From the NCBI GenBank assembly GCA_030141605.1, contig JAQGDQ010000602.1, positions 67,461 through 131,460 of the forward strand: a stretch of 64,000 bases of DNA, in the 5' to 3' direction. The number at the start of each line of letters is the position of its first letter. The stretch's first letter is position 1. Below are positions 1 through 12,000 of the stretch, in pieces. The translations under genes and the position numbers were made by a program. Below the pieces are notes generated by a model. That model was not told the DNA's origin. It made no database searches and worked only from the letters and a program-made list of their open reading frames with translations. This stretch comes from Tubiluchus corallicola. Lineage: Eukaryota > Priapulida > Priapulimorpha > Priapulimorphida > Tubiluchidae.

Positions 1-149
1 GGCGCTATCGACTGTCTAACTGCCGTTCGAGGATCGGACTGCTGAGCCACAGTCGACGCTGCAGCTCCATCAATGTGATCAATAACTGACTCTCTTGGCA
101 CACACTCCATTGTCCTCCGAGACAGGATGCCAGCAAGGATAGACGCTGT
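1..149 (-). CDS. possible partial exon, unknown protein
   Basis: Read on the minus strand, an acceptor-like sequence ending in CTAACAG (around 150-157) opens a frame of 49 complete codons that stays open to the window edge. It begins TASILAGILSRR and includes VIDHIDGAAAS. Base composition is richer in G+C than the flanking DNA, which fits an exon. No family is recognised. It could also be a repeat fragment, because no second exon can be seen. Confidence 0.3.
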
Positions 150-1090
150 CTGTTAGACACCAAAATTTTGGCTCATTTGCAGTTTAGGGTGATTTTTATA
201 TAAAAAACCTGATCTAGAAGTAACGAAAGCCCTAACATAACGAGGCTACCACATGTCCCCAAAGCACGAAAACTGCAGTCAAATCTATCCTAAATATTGC
301 TGCACTTTATAACGGAATTTGACAAAACTTGAAATACTTGTATGTAATTTGCTTAATTCTTTTTTGTTAAATAGAGATAAAGTTTATAGAGATATATACA
401 TCTTTATGAGATAAAGATCATAGCTGCTCTTTGTTGTTTGTCATTATGTTTATTATCAAAAAATGTTAAAAAAATGGACAACATGAGTTAAAATTATAAA
501 ACTTATTGTTTTCGCAATAGCAGCAGTAGTACATGATAATAAAATGTCAAATTTTATTATATTAGCAGTTACACAAAAGAATATTATTTAGCAAAAACTG
601 TAAGTGGAACACTAGTGCTTGCTTGACATTTTGGCGAATGTCGCGCCTTGTACCATATCGCAACGTGCTACGGCACTGTGTACTGCAAACAGCAGGGTAG
701 ATGTTACATGGCGTGGAGGTCTGTCATGGTGCTGCACTACACAGAAAGGCACTAACATGGTGCAAGCCGAGGCAGTAGGCGGGGATGTCGAGCATGTGCT
801 CACATCCCTTGTTGATTTGCCAAGTTCTTTTTGTAGTATGCGTATTTATGTGGGTGGAGCTGTAGTGTAGCGTTTATGTGGAGAAAAATTTTTTAAGCAG
901 GTGGACTCTATAGTCGATTCGCCAAAACAGAAAACTGCCATGGCAGCAAAACGCTGAGGACTTTCGGACGAAAGTTGAAATGTGGAAAAAAATCTGTCTA
1001 TTGCAGCTACTAGCTAACACAACAATCGAGTGATTACATTGTTTTGTTTGTTTACTTGTTGCGAGGTTGAACGATTGTCTTACCTTTGCA
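150..1090. other. no recognised gene
   Basis: AT-rich sequence except for 610-870, which is closer to balanced base composition. Short open frames occur on both strands but show no domain, no splice context and no codon bias. I see nothing I can name. Confidence 0.4.
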
Positions 1091-1091
1091 T

Positions 1092-1215
1092 ATGCACACT
1101 CTGAGGTACATAGCAAAGTGGTATGTAATGCGCAGTATACCTCTGCAGTACATGGCAGAGTAATATGTAGTGAGGCAGAATATCGTTCTGCGGTACATGG
1201 CGGTTTAATGCGCAA
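1092..1215. repeat. short tandem repeat, about 44 bp x 3
   Basis: Three diverged copies of a unit containing CTGYRGTACATGGC followed by TAATGYG. The overlapping open frames on both strands arise from this repetition and are not taken as genes. Confidence 0.5.
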
Positions 1216-1489
1216 GAAGGTAGTGCACACAGTGCTGTGTTACAATGCAGGGCAATGTAAAAAATACCATAGATATGGTTTGCGTAGATCAAAGATCTTG
1301 GTGATTGCTTAGCAGTGTTCTGCATTCTAGACTGTCTTGCTGTTCTGATCTTCTTTGTTTAAGTTCCTAATTAGTTTAATAAATACTACTTTATTATGCA
1401 CGCGTTCGTCTGGTTGCTAATATTATTGTAGCGTGTAACAGGCAAGGCGGTACATAATGGTGGAAACACTGTGAGCTGATGAAGCACTT

Positions 1490-1610
1490 ATGAGTTTATT
1501 TTATGAATTTTCTAAACTCTTTTCAGTAACAGTAAAGCAAGTGATACTACAGTGTGTAATGAGTTTATTTTATGAATTTATTAAAACTCACTTCAGTAAC
1601 AGTAAAACAT
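1490..1610. repeat. tandem duplication, about 70 bp x 2
   Basis: TGAGTTTATTTTATGAATTT followed by a CAGTAACAGTAAA block occurs twice, about 70 bp apart, with minor differences. Confidence 0.6.
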
Positions 1611-2390
1611 ACAGCAGCTGTAGAAAAAATACAAAGTTCTTTAAGGACAAACTTACAACTCTGAGCTAAAGAAGCATTACGAAGAATTTAACAGAGATAA
1701 GTAACAACAGACAGAGATGGAAGCTCTACGAGTTGAAAGTTTTTCTTTACTGGATCAACTCCAAACTCGTTGACCAAGCCGATGCATCTCATATTCGCTG
1801 ATACAAGAGAAGTTGTAGCTTTTCTCAGATATCTATGCGTTATTTAGAAAGCAGGATGTGACAGATTTAGAATGTATGCCAGGCAAAGCACATTTGCCGG
1901 GTTTAAAGGCCTTCACAATTTGCTGCACCAGTCTAAAATTTCATTCAAGTTATGACTTATGTTGTAAACAAGGACTACTATACAACAGGACGTGCACGCT
2001 TAGATCTCTGATTCGGCTAGCGGAGGCGATCAATACTTGTATGAACGTAATCTATAAATAGTGCGCTTTAGAGAGTAGTGATCTTGGAAATTAAAGAATG
2101 GGTGGATCGGTAGATAGCGAGTATTATTTTTCATTTAATTGGTTCTTTACATTACGGGAGAAAAGTACCAATTGTTTATTTTATGTATCAAAGGAAATTA
2201 GTGTTCATTTTTACTTCTTAAATAGCGCACTACTTTAGGCGTAAGTGTGTTTTACCGGAAGTAGTGCTTTGTCATTGTTAATGTGTCATTGTTCAAAGTC
2301 AAGTGAAGCGTTGTTTTCGTGCTTGCGTTTGTTTCTTTGTGGATTATTTTCAAAATTTCTCGTGGATTTTATACATCTGTGCTCAGCAGC

Positions 2391-4818
2391 ATGTCTAACA
2401 AGTGTGGTGTTGTGAAATGCAAAGGTAACTATGACACGGAGAACAAGTGTCGTGTGTTCAGACTGCCAAGAGATCATGTAGAAAAACAGAAATGGCTAAG
2501 TGTTCTTCCCCCACGCGAAGGCTTTGTTGTTGATCCAACGAAATTTTTCATTTGCGAAAAGCATTGGCCATCGGATACTCAAATGGTCCAAATTCCAGGT
2601 GGTCACACCAGGCCAGTGGATCCACCCAGTACTTTCAACGTTCCAACATCATGCTTTCCCACTCCAAAGCCACCACCTCGCCCTCCAAAAACTGAGGACC
2701 AGCAGCTGAATTATTTCTTTAAAAAGGATAAAATAACTTCTCTCAATGAATTCACTCCTGAGAAAGAGCTGCATAAGACGTATCAGAACCTCATTATATC
2801 TCGCACACAAGACAAATTTGTGTGCATGTTCATGGAAGAGGACCACAGTCAATGTTATATGTCAATTATTGTTCACAATAAGCCTACCTTGTGTTCCCCT
2901 CTTACTCTGTATGCTTTCAAAAACGGGATCAGTGTGCCATTAAGTAAAATCCTCAGTCCAAACAATGGGCTGCCCTCTTACTCACAATTTTTTGCGGTTG
3001 TGAATTCTGTTGTCAACCACATTCATCATGTTGATGATATTGTCAACAAAGTGACAAAGTCTCTTGAACTTGAACTAGCTCAAAATCGAGAACAATCTCC
3101 TAGTGTTAATGCTAAAGCCAAGAAGCTCAAATTTCTAACACGACAGCTTCGACTATTATGTGATAAGACTTTCACAGTGTCTAATTATTGCTTTGCAAGG
3201 TGCTAGGTAAAACATTTCAGAAAGTGAAAAGCTCTGAGCAGAAACACTGTATGCTATTGGTGGATGAAGTGAAAATACGCCCAACAGTGGCTTTTTCAGG
3301 GGGTGTGCTAAATGGCATGGCAAAAAATGAGCCAGACAGTAAAGCTACATCAATGCTATGTGTGATGGCTAAATGTCTACATGGTGGCCCCAGCGTGATG
3401 ATATCAGTGACCCCCGTTCACAAGCTGACTGCTGCATATCAATTCTCTGTCGTGAAGGAGGCTGCTACAGTGGTTGAGAATTCGGGAGGAACTGTTTTAG
3501 GGTCCATGACGGACAACCACAAGATCAACCAACAATACTGCAAATTGTTTACCAGACGAACAGACTGGGAGGCTGAACACCCCTGGAAAATACACGAGTG
3601 TGGTTCCTGTTGTATGATGCCGTCCACATTCTGAAATGTATCAGCAACAACTGGATCACGGAGAAATGTCAGAGATTATCGTTTGACAAGAAAACTGTTG
3701 GCTCATTTGCTGAAGTAAAAAGTCTTTACAAAGCTGAGAAAGACAATGTGCTGAAGTCAACACCTTTGACATATTCTGCAGTCTTCCCATCGAAACTTCA
3801 GCTCCAGAATGTGCAACATGTCCTGAGGGTGCTCAACGATCGTGTCGTTGCATCGCTGAGACTTCGAGGAGCCCAGGACACTGCAGAATTCATTCAGCAA
3901 GTGCTACGCTGGTGGAATGTGGTAAATGTTTCTGCCAGAGGTCAAGACACGAGGATGAGAGACCCTGATCGATCTGTTCAACAAGATACATCTGATACTC
4001 TTCAGTCGTTGTTGACTCTGTTTAAGCAAACCGAATCAGGACACGGACCAAATAGAATTGAATGCCTGACACATGATATGCGAAAAGCTTTGATTCAGAC
4101 CATGGAGGGACTCCTCGCTATCTGTAGGCACTTGTTTTCTGTTGGATTTCACTACGTATTATTGCGTGAACTTCAGAGTGACAGAATAGAGGGTGAGTTC
4201 TCAGTTTACAGGCAGTCAAGGGGGGCCAATGCATTCATGCAAGCTGGAGATGTCTGTTCAGCACTCAAGCGGAGACTGGTGCGTTTTTCTGCATCATTCC
4301 TGGAGTTTGTGGACACAGACACATCATCCGAAATCCAGTTGCACACATGCAATGGGATTGATTTCGAGGATGCCAAAATTATGGAGATTTGTGTTGACGA
4401 GACTCTTTCCAAAACTGAACTGAACGCGTGTGCATATGTCGCAGGTTAGTTGGAGAGTAAGTGCCAAAATGACATTTCTTTTCCCGAGGATGAGCCTCTC
4501 CTTTCTGAGGAAATGAAAATGTTCATTGAAGAAGTGTCTAGGGGAGGTCTTACAGTGCCCCACACATTCACGTTCGAATTCGTAGCAACTGGCTTGTGTT
4601 TTGTGAAGAAGTCAACTCACACAGTCTGCTGCTGCAACAAGCTCATGAACATCCTCTCCATAATCAATGCCTACTTTGATTTTGGAGAATTTTCAAGAAA
4701 TGCTCTGAGACGCCTGGCGAATGTACTGCTGCATGGACTACACAATTTGGAGAAGGATCACCAGCAGAACTCAGCCCTTTACCAGACCTCCATTAAGAAG
4801 GCGCGACTAGCCGACTAA
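2391..4818 (+). pseudogene. THAP-domain P-type transposase, frameshifted
   Basis: The frame opening at 2391 has a THAP zinc-binding pattern: C5-x4-C10, then C55-x2-H58, then a proline-rich linker. Downstream, in a second frame from about 3203 to 3600, are LLVDEVKIRP and GSMTDNHKIN, which look like the first two acidic positions of the RNase-H-like core. A third frame (about 3600-4449) carries a GHGPNRIECLTHDMRKA segment and then LQSDRIEGEFSVYRQS, the expected place for the catalytic glutamate (compare the THAP9 / P family). A TAG at 4447-4449 interrupts this frame, which then continues to a TAA at 4816-4818. Two frameshifts (near 3203 and 3600) plus one stop make a non-functional or mis-sequenced copy. 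Part of the breakage could be unrecognised introns, since P elements have them, but the gap at 3203 is too short for one. Confidence 0.88.
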
Positions 4819-4996
4819 TTGTCGCAAATATCTCTGCAAAATGGTGAGTGCAATAATTTCATGTATTCTAATTTACACAGAGGAACCTATGAATGAGTTT
4901 ATATAGTCCTGACAAAATGGTGCAGTCTGTTTATTCTCTATAGAAAGTGACAGGTAATCATCGGGACACAATGAGTTGCAGATATGGTGTGTGTTT

Positions 4997-5018
4997 TTTT
5001 TGGGGGGGGGGGGGGGGA
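4997..5018. repeat. poly-T/poly-G tract
   Basis: A run of T followed by a long G homopolymer inside the 3' part of the P-type element. It could form G-rich secondary structure and is a likely sequencing trouble spot. Confidence 0.6.
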
Positions 5019-5672
5019 TATCATAGGTACCACTGTTTTTAAATTACTAGATGAATGAGAAATATGTTCTATGTCACGTGTATTGTGGCATGCTATATGT
5101 CACCATGGGGGGTAAATATGTCCAAATTATTAGCACTAAATGTTAAAAATAGATCGCCTCCGCTAGCCGAATCAGAGATCTGACCGTGCACGTCCTGTTG
5201 TATAGTAGTCCTTGGTTGTAAAATATAATTAATGGTCAAGATCGTCCCAAATTTGACGAAAGGTGTTTACCTGTCTGGAGGGCAGATTTACATTTCTAGG
5301 AAAACTCTACTACATCTGTTGTAAACAATGATGCATCAACATTTATTAGAGTTCTACTCACTCCTATCTGCAGCGAACAGCATAAATTCATCTACTCCTA
5401 ACACTCGATAGGGTTAAAGTTGTTGACCAAGGCAATCTTCGTAAAGCTTTATGAAATTCAAGAAAAACATCTCTAGATAGCCCATATTGCCTGTTGCAGA
5501 GGCGGCAGAAACGTGAAAACATATAAACTATATGCAAACACTTCAAAACAGGAACTGAAACTGGAACAGGATGTAGGTAGGTAATTGTCCATAGGTGATA
5601 ATCATTATAACTTTGGTTATGTAGCTAAGTGTCTAGTGATTTCAAATACTTACATTTGTGCTGTAGCCTGGG

Positions 5673-5680
5673 TATAAAAG
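5673..5680 (+). promoter_or_regulatory. candidate TATA box upstream of arrestin gene
   Basis: TATAAAAG lies about 330 bp upstream of the arrestin start codon. A splice acceptor (TGTTTTTCAG, ending at 5965) just before the coding start implies at least one 5' non-coding exon upstream, so transcription starting near 5,700-5,715 is plausible. Transcript data would be decisive. Confidence 0.35.
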
Positions 5681-6008
5681 AACTTAGATAGTTGGGCGAG
5701 GTTAGCACTTCAGATTCAGTGATAATTAAAGATTCTACAATTTCTAATGCATCCATTATTTGATATGTATGTATTGTGTCACGTGTTTTGCCAGTGTACA
5801 GAAGCCTACAAAAATTATGAAATATAATACGCCGAGCTTAGTGAGAGCAGTTTTCATAAGCCCATGCAAAATGTAGCAAACACTTACAGTACTGAAGGCG
5901 TTTAAAATTGGTTTATAAATTAGAATAGCTTTTTCTGTCTTGACCACCAATTGACTGTTTTTCAGGAAACACCTTTGCTTTACAAGTTGCTAATGCCCGG
6001 CTATAACA

Positions 6009-9000
6009 ATGGTAAAATTACAGAGACTGGAAATCCATTTCTTGAACAGCAATCAGTCATCTCCGGTTTTTTATGCTGGGCAGATCGTGTCCGGACAAAT
6101 AGTTTTAGAGCTGAACAAACCAATGGAGATGCGAGGTAAATTGCAATCAGTTTTTGCTTTTCGTAATAATAATTACTTGCGCATCATTAAACTCATAAAC
6201 GTGCTTCAACTCGTTAGCATCAGTCATACTGATTATTAACTCTCTCTGACTCCATTCAATGTAACTATTAATATCTGAGGGATAAATTTTGTTAGCGTGT
6301 CACAAGATATGGGCAGTAAAACATGCTGTAATTCGATAACTTCTGCAAATTCTGTGACTTACTGGTACAAAAAAATTAAGTGACGTGTTAAAAATGGAGA
6401 ATATGTACTTGCATAACAAAATTGTCTACAAGTTGGCAATTAAGCTTTTCTAGTGATTTACGTATCGAATTTCCGAGGATCATTTTGATATCAAGCTCAT
6501 TGCTCTATGTTATTTCTAAGCTGAGATAATGTACATTGAAGTTGAGGTGCAGGCTGCACACTGAAAAATATAATCTTGAGAAAATTGCTGTAAAAGTCAG
6601 CCATTGTTTCTGTGACGTTTCCACGCAAGTTTGTTTAAATCCAGTAGATGGCTCTTCCTGGCAAAGATCTATGCTTGTCAAAAGAAAAAATCCAAAGCAA
6701 AATGACTGCTTTCATGAGTTACTATGGAAGTTTGGAAATATGAGTTTTTTACAATTGTATTACTAGTGTCTAGCCAGAAAAATGGGTATGGAATTATAAA
6801 ATCAGATTTTTAGTATTTTTTTACATTTTCTTGATAACTGTAAGCTAGAATATAAAAAGTCCAATATATTAGCATTTCTTTTTGTAAAAAAAAGCAAAAA
6901 ATTGAGATTTCACAAAATTTTTGATGTATTTTACTTTGAAGCATGATAACATAGTTTTAACTATGCCGACTTATGGGCGGTTTTGATTTGCAAGCACACA
7001 AATTGTAGTTTGTGATTTCAGCTATTCGTGTTACGTTTGACGGTTCGGCAAAAGTTCACTGGACCGAGACGAATGACGACTCTTCGGACTCGTATGACAG
7101 CAGTGAGAGCTACTTTCATGAAAAGATTACATTATTTGGCAGGCGTAAGTTTCCCCTGCAGGGCCAGCTTGCCCTCTCATTGTTTTGCCAAAATTTTAGC
7201 CACAGCCAAGTTTTTTGGTTGTTTTTAGGTTTTATTAACCACCATATAGTGAAAGTTTCATGCTTCATGTGAAAGGCTTCTGTTTCATGAAAAGCTTGTA
7301 CACAATAGGATCTGTGTTATTAAAGTGCTGGTCAGAAAAATGGCAGTTTATCTGTATCTGTGTTTTCACGTTGCAAAAGTGCGTTTTTAATTTGTGTTTT
7401 ACGTAAATTACTAAGGCCTATTGGCATATAAAAACGGTGCATAAAAAACAACGAACTTGATATAATGAAGCTATTGTTCTTAAACCAAGAAGATTTAAGC
7501 ATTTTGATGTTGATTCAAGTAATTTAGGTGTCACAGGTTTTGAATATGAAAGAGTATTGAGTTTTAACCCTTGCTTAAATATTTTTTGTGTAACCTTGTC
7601 AAATGTCAACTGCAAATGTTTTAGTAGGGACCTTTTTTCCAGATACCTTTGTTACATATGATTTTCATGTATTAAGTTATGGTATCATTTTTTACAAATT
7701 AGTTGGCAATGAACGACATCATTAATTAATAAGTAGATTATAACTGCAAATGCCAGAATGTTCTTAACAATTGTGGTTTATTTCACAACAATTGTGGTTT
7801 GTTTCGCAACAATTGTGGTTTGTTTTGCAACAATTATTACCCGTTGCAGATAACGAGTTAAAGAAAGATATGAGATGATGAAAAATTGTTGACTAGTCGC
7901 GATTTGAACCATAGACCTGGAATAAGTACTTCCTAGCTCTGGCAGCTGAGCTACTAGTCCAACATGACAGAGCAGCCATGAGATTTTCTGCTTGTATTAG
8001 AAGAATTTGATACCATGCTTATCCCCCTATTGTGGTTTGGTTACAGGTGGCGCTGTTGGATTCTGTGAAAATAATGGTAATATTTGTGAAATAAGCAACA
8101 GTGGTTTAAGAATGTTGTATCGTTTACTTTCATATACTAATTAACAAAATTAAATTATTGTTTTTGTCATTATCTAGAGGAAGGGGAGTCAGGTGATTAT
8201 GCCACGCTCGAGTCCGGACTGCACAGTTTTAAATTCCAATACACACTTCCCCAAGATTTACCCTCCAGTTTTGAAGGTGGTGACGGTTACGTCAGGTATA
8301 CTGTAAAAAGTGTAATCGACAGGTAATACAAGTAAAAACAACTAACAAAATTTAGTTAAAAACGACACAACTTTTTTAAAAACTTTTACATTAAAAAGTT
8401 AAAGTCATGCCAAATGTTTCAACAGACTACTGCTGTAATTATCAGAAGAAAAAACTTAAAAACATACAACCAGTTTATAAAGGCAGAACCTATTATGCAG
8501 TAATTAAGTATTTAACAGAAGCCAAATAGGTAATGAATAAACAGACCAGTAAAGAAATTGATACAGCAACTTAAGCACTAACTATCAATTTCTGTACTGG
8601 TCTGTTTATTCATTACTTATTTGGTTTCCGTTAATTACTTAATTAGTGCATAACAGGCTCTGCCTATATAAACTGGTTGTATGTTTGTAAATTTACCACT
8701 GATGATGACAGCAGCAGCTAGTCGAAACATTTGGCATGATTTTAAGTTTTAACTTTTAATAAAGTTGTGTTGTTTTTAACTATAAATTGTTTTATGTGCC
8801 TGAATTAAAATTAAGTAATAGTTTGTTGTTTTTTTACCACTAAAACTACTGATAACAAATGACTGTCGAGGATTTAGTTGTTATTATTTTGTTTCAGGCC
8901 ATGGAAATTCAATCACACCGTCAAATCTCCATTCACAGTGCTCAGTAATCTAGATCTAAACACAAGGCAGGATTGTGCAGTAAGTTGAACAATTGTGTCA

Positions 9001-12000
9001 GTCTGGGAGAGGTGTGCTGCCTGAGTCGAGGCAGAATTGTGCAGTAAGTTGAACAATTGTGTCAGTCTGGGAGAGGTGTGCTGCCTGAGTCGAGGCAGGA
9101 TTGTGCAGTAAGTTGAACAATTGTGTCAGTCTGGGAGAGGCGTGCTGCCTGAGTCGTTGCAGCGCTTGCCCGTCACTTTGTTACAACATCAGTCTGGGAG
9201 AGGCGTGCTGCCTGAGTCGTTGCAGCACTTGCCCGTCACTTTGTTGCAACATCAGTCTGGGAGAGGCGTGCTGCCTGAGTCGTTGCAGCGCTTGCCTGTC
9301 ACTTTGTTACAACATTTCGTTTATATATAAACATGTTTAGAAATTTCTGTTTTTGGCTAGAAAAATTTGCCTATCAAGTCTAATGGTTATGTACATTTAA
9401 TCATAGGCATTTATTATGATCTGAAAACCTCAGCTTGTATTTTCCAGATCGGTGCCGCTGCTTCTGAGCAGAAGTTTGTTTGCTGTTTATGTTGCAAATC
9501 TGGACCTCTCCACTGCAGGGTTAAAATACCCCAAACGGGATATGTTCCCGGACAACCGATTCCCATCACTGCTGAAATACAGAATGATACAAGTAGAAAT
9601 TGCAAGTACAGCCAAGCAGTCCTGAGAGCTGTAAGTTTAGAGTGCAGTAAGCTCACCTTAAAGAATTTCTCCTCTTTCTTGAGAGAGAAACAGAGGAAAG
9701 GAAGTAACGGATGCGCAAGTTGATTAAGAAAATAGTATGGAGAAGACTTCTATCAACGTAGCATAAACACTGTTTTATTTTTGATTTTCATTAAAGCATA
9801 TGTGAATCTATTTCAGACAACCAAGTTTAAAGCCACCACAAAGACAAAGGAGTGTACCAAAGAACTCTGTTCTCTGCGCAAGGGTGAGATACGTGGACAT
9901 TGTTACGAATTTTGGACAGGGGAGCTTTTGATTCCTCCCACACCCCCGTCGGAACTGATTCATTGTAGTATTATTGACGTTGACTACAGTCTCGATGTAA
10001 GTTGATTTAAAAACAATCTTTCAGTTTCCAATACAGTAAGTGCCATTTATTAGACTAGCTGTTAATAGATGCACTCACTTAACTGACTCATTGAAACATC
10101 TGGTGCAAGCCATTCCTATTCAAATGTATAGAAAAAGTGTTAATAATTGATTCAATTAACTCCACATAATTGGCTCAATGTTTTTCCTTCACGTACTTAA
10201 AATAAGATACTTGTGTGTGCCCAAAAAGCTTTTACTTTTGAAATGAAACAACCGACCGTGCATGATTTTTTGTAATTTTCAGTGGTCATAATCAGATTTG
10301 TGAGAATTTTTCATTTTCTTTTTTTATTAATTCACTTATACGCATTAGTATTCTCAGTTAATAATTGCACATGGAAATTTTGACATTAATTCATTTCTAT
10401 AGTTCATTTAAAGCTTTTGCTTTGCATAATAAGGTGATGACTCATACTCCTATGGTAGTAATATGCTACACCCTTAATTGAATTAGTCGGTTAATTAGAT
10501 CAAAACATTTCCATCGCAAAGTAAGTCTATTAAGTAGTGCCTACTGTACTTTGTGACTAGATGGGTTCAAATCTCGTGGTGGATAGTTTCTTTCGCCGTA
10601 CCGATTTTGGCTGTTTATCTTGTTCCTGGAGGATACATACCATCCGAACGTGACTAAAACACCTGCGGCCATTTTGTGGCTCGTCTTAGAGGGTTGTCTT
10701 TGATAATGAGCTAGGTTCCAATCTTGCCATAAGTATTAGTGTTTCGTATTGTAAATGTATTGATTGCTCAATTCCAGCTTGCATTGCATTAAATTATATT
10801 AAATAAATAAACAAATAATGGATTTTAAAGTTACACAATAACAGCATGAGTGAGAACAATAAAAATAGCGCGAAAAAGTGAAACGAGACTTAAGCAGTAA
10901 AACACAAGATTATATGTGTGCTTGCAAACCAAAACCGTCTATAAGTCGGTATAGTTAAAACTAAGTTACGATGCTTCAAACTAGAATGCATCAAAAAATT
11001 TGGTCCACTATCAATTTTTCGAATTTTGTAGAAACCAATACTAAATATATATTGGACTTTCATATTCTAGCATTAATTTATCAGGAAAGTGTTGAAAAAA
11101 CACCAAAAATTTAATTTTATAACTCCTTAACCCACTTTTCTGTCTAGAAACTAGTACTGCAATTGTAAAAAACTCTCATTTTCAAACTCTGGTTGTACCT
11201 TGTGGGAGCAGTCATTTTGCTTTGGGTTTTTTCTGTTAACAAACCCAAATTTCGTCAGGAGGAGCCATCTACTGGATTTGAACATAACTTCAACGTGTTC
11301 TTGCAAAGTCTGTAGCAACCACACTTTTGTATGGTTGCTAAGTGTTTTGTAGAAATGCGACAAAAAACAATGGCTGACTTTAACAGCTTTTTTCTCAAGG
11401 TTATGTTTTTCAGTGCATAGCCTGCACCTCAACTTCAACGTGGATTATCTCAGCTTAGAAATAACTTAGAACCATGAAATTGGTATCAAAATGATCCAAA
11501 TGAAATGGATATGTGAATAACTAGAAAAGTTTTGGACGATTTTACTATGCAAGCACGCATATATGAGATATTGCTCTGCTATGCAAGCACGCATATGAGA
11601 GACATTGCTTTGTGCTTGCAAGAAAAATTTGAAAGAAGTGATGTCACAATGTCAGTAGAGCAGTTTATAAGCTAATTGTAGCTGACATAATGTCGCAAAC
11701 AAAACTTCAAATTCCGCATTGGCTTGCTAACAGCCGTTTATTGTGTGAAAATTAAATAAAGCATTTTGCAAATACAGGCAGGATTACAAGATTATTATAA
11801 ATTAGGAACCGAATCAAAATATTTAATTATTTGAGTGGGAATTACAAAAATGTTCTAATTTGAAGAAAATTCTAAATGTAGAGATGCAAAGTAGAAAATG
11901 TTAAGCCAAATAGAAATAAACTTCCTTTATGCAATTTATGAATAATGAACGTATTGCACTTAACCTATATTGGCCAGCTTTCGCTTTTAAATCTTACAAG

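Larger units (their letters stand above)
1969..5214 (+). mobile_element. P-element-type DNA transposon, complete ends
   Basis: A 3,246-bp element bounded by 63-bp terminal inverted repeats at 1969-2031 and 5152-5214. Both start CAAGGACTACTATAC when read inward and differ only at a few central bases. The octamer GTTGTAAA lies directly outside each end (1961-1968 and 5215-5222), a perfect 8-bp target-site duplication. Eight-bp duplications and a THAP transposase are hallmarks of the P superfamily. The perfect duplication suggests a fairly recent insertion, yet the internal transposase is broken, so this copy was perhaps mobilised in trans or decayed after insertion. It sits just upstream of the arrestin gene. 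Confidence 0.93.

Noticed and set aside
874-1325. Overlapping open frames on both strands near 1 kb
   Set aside because: They coincide with a 44-bp tandem repeat, have no domain or splice signals, and the products are compositionally odd.
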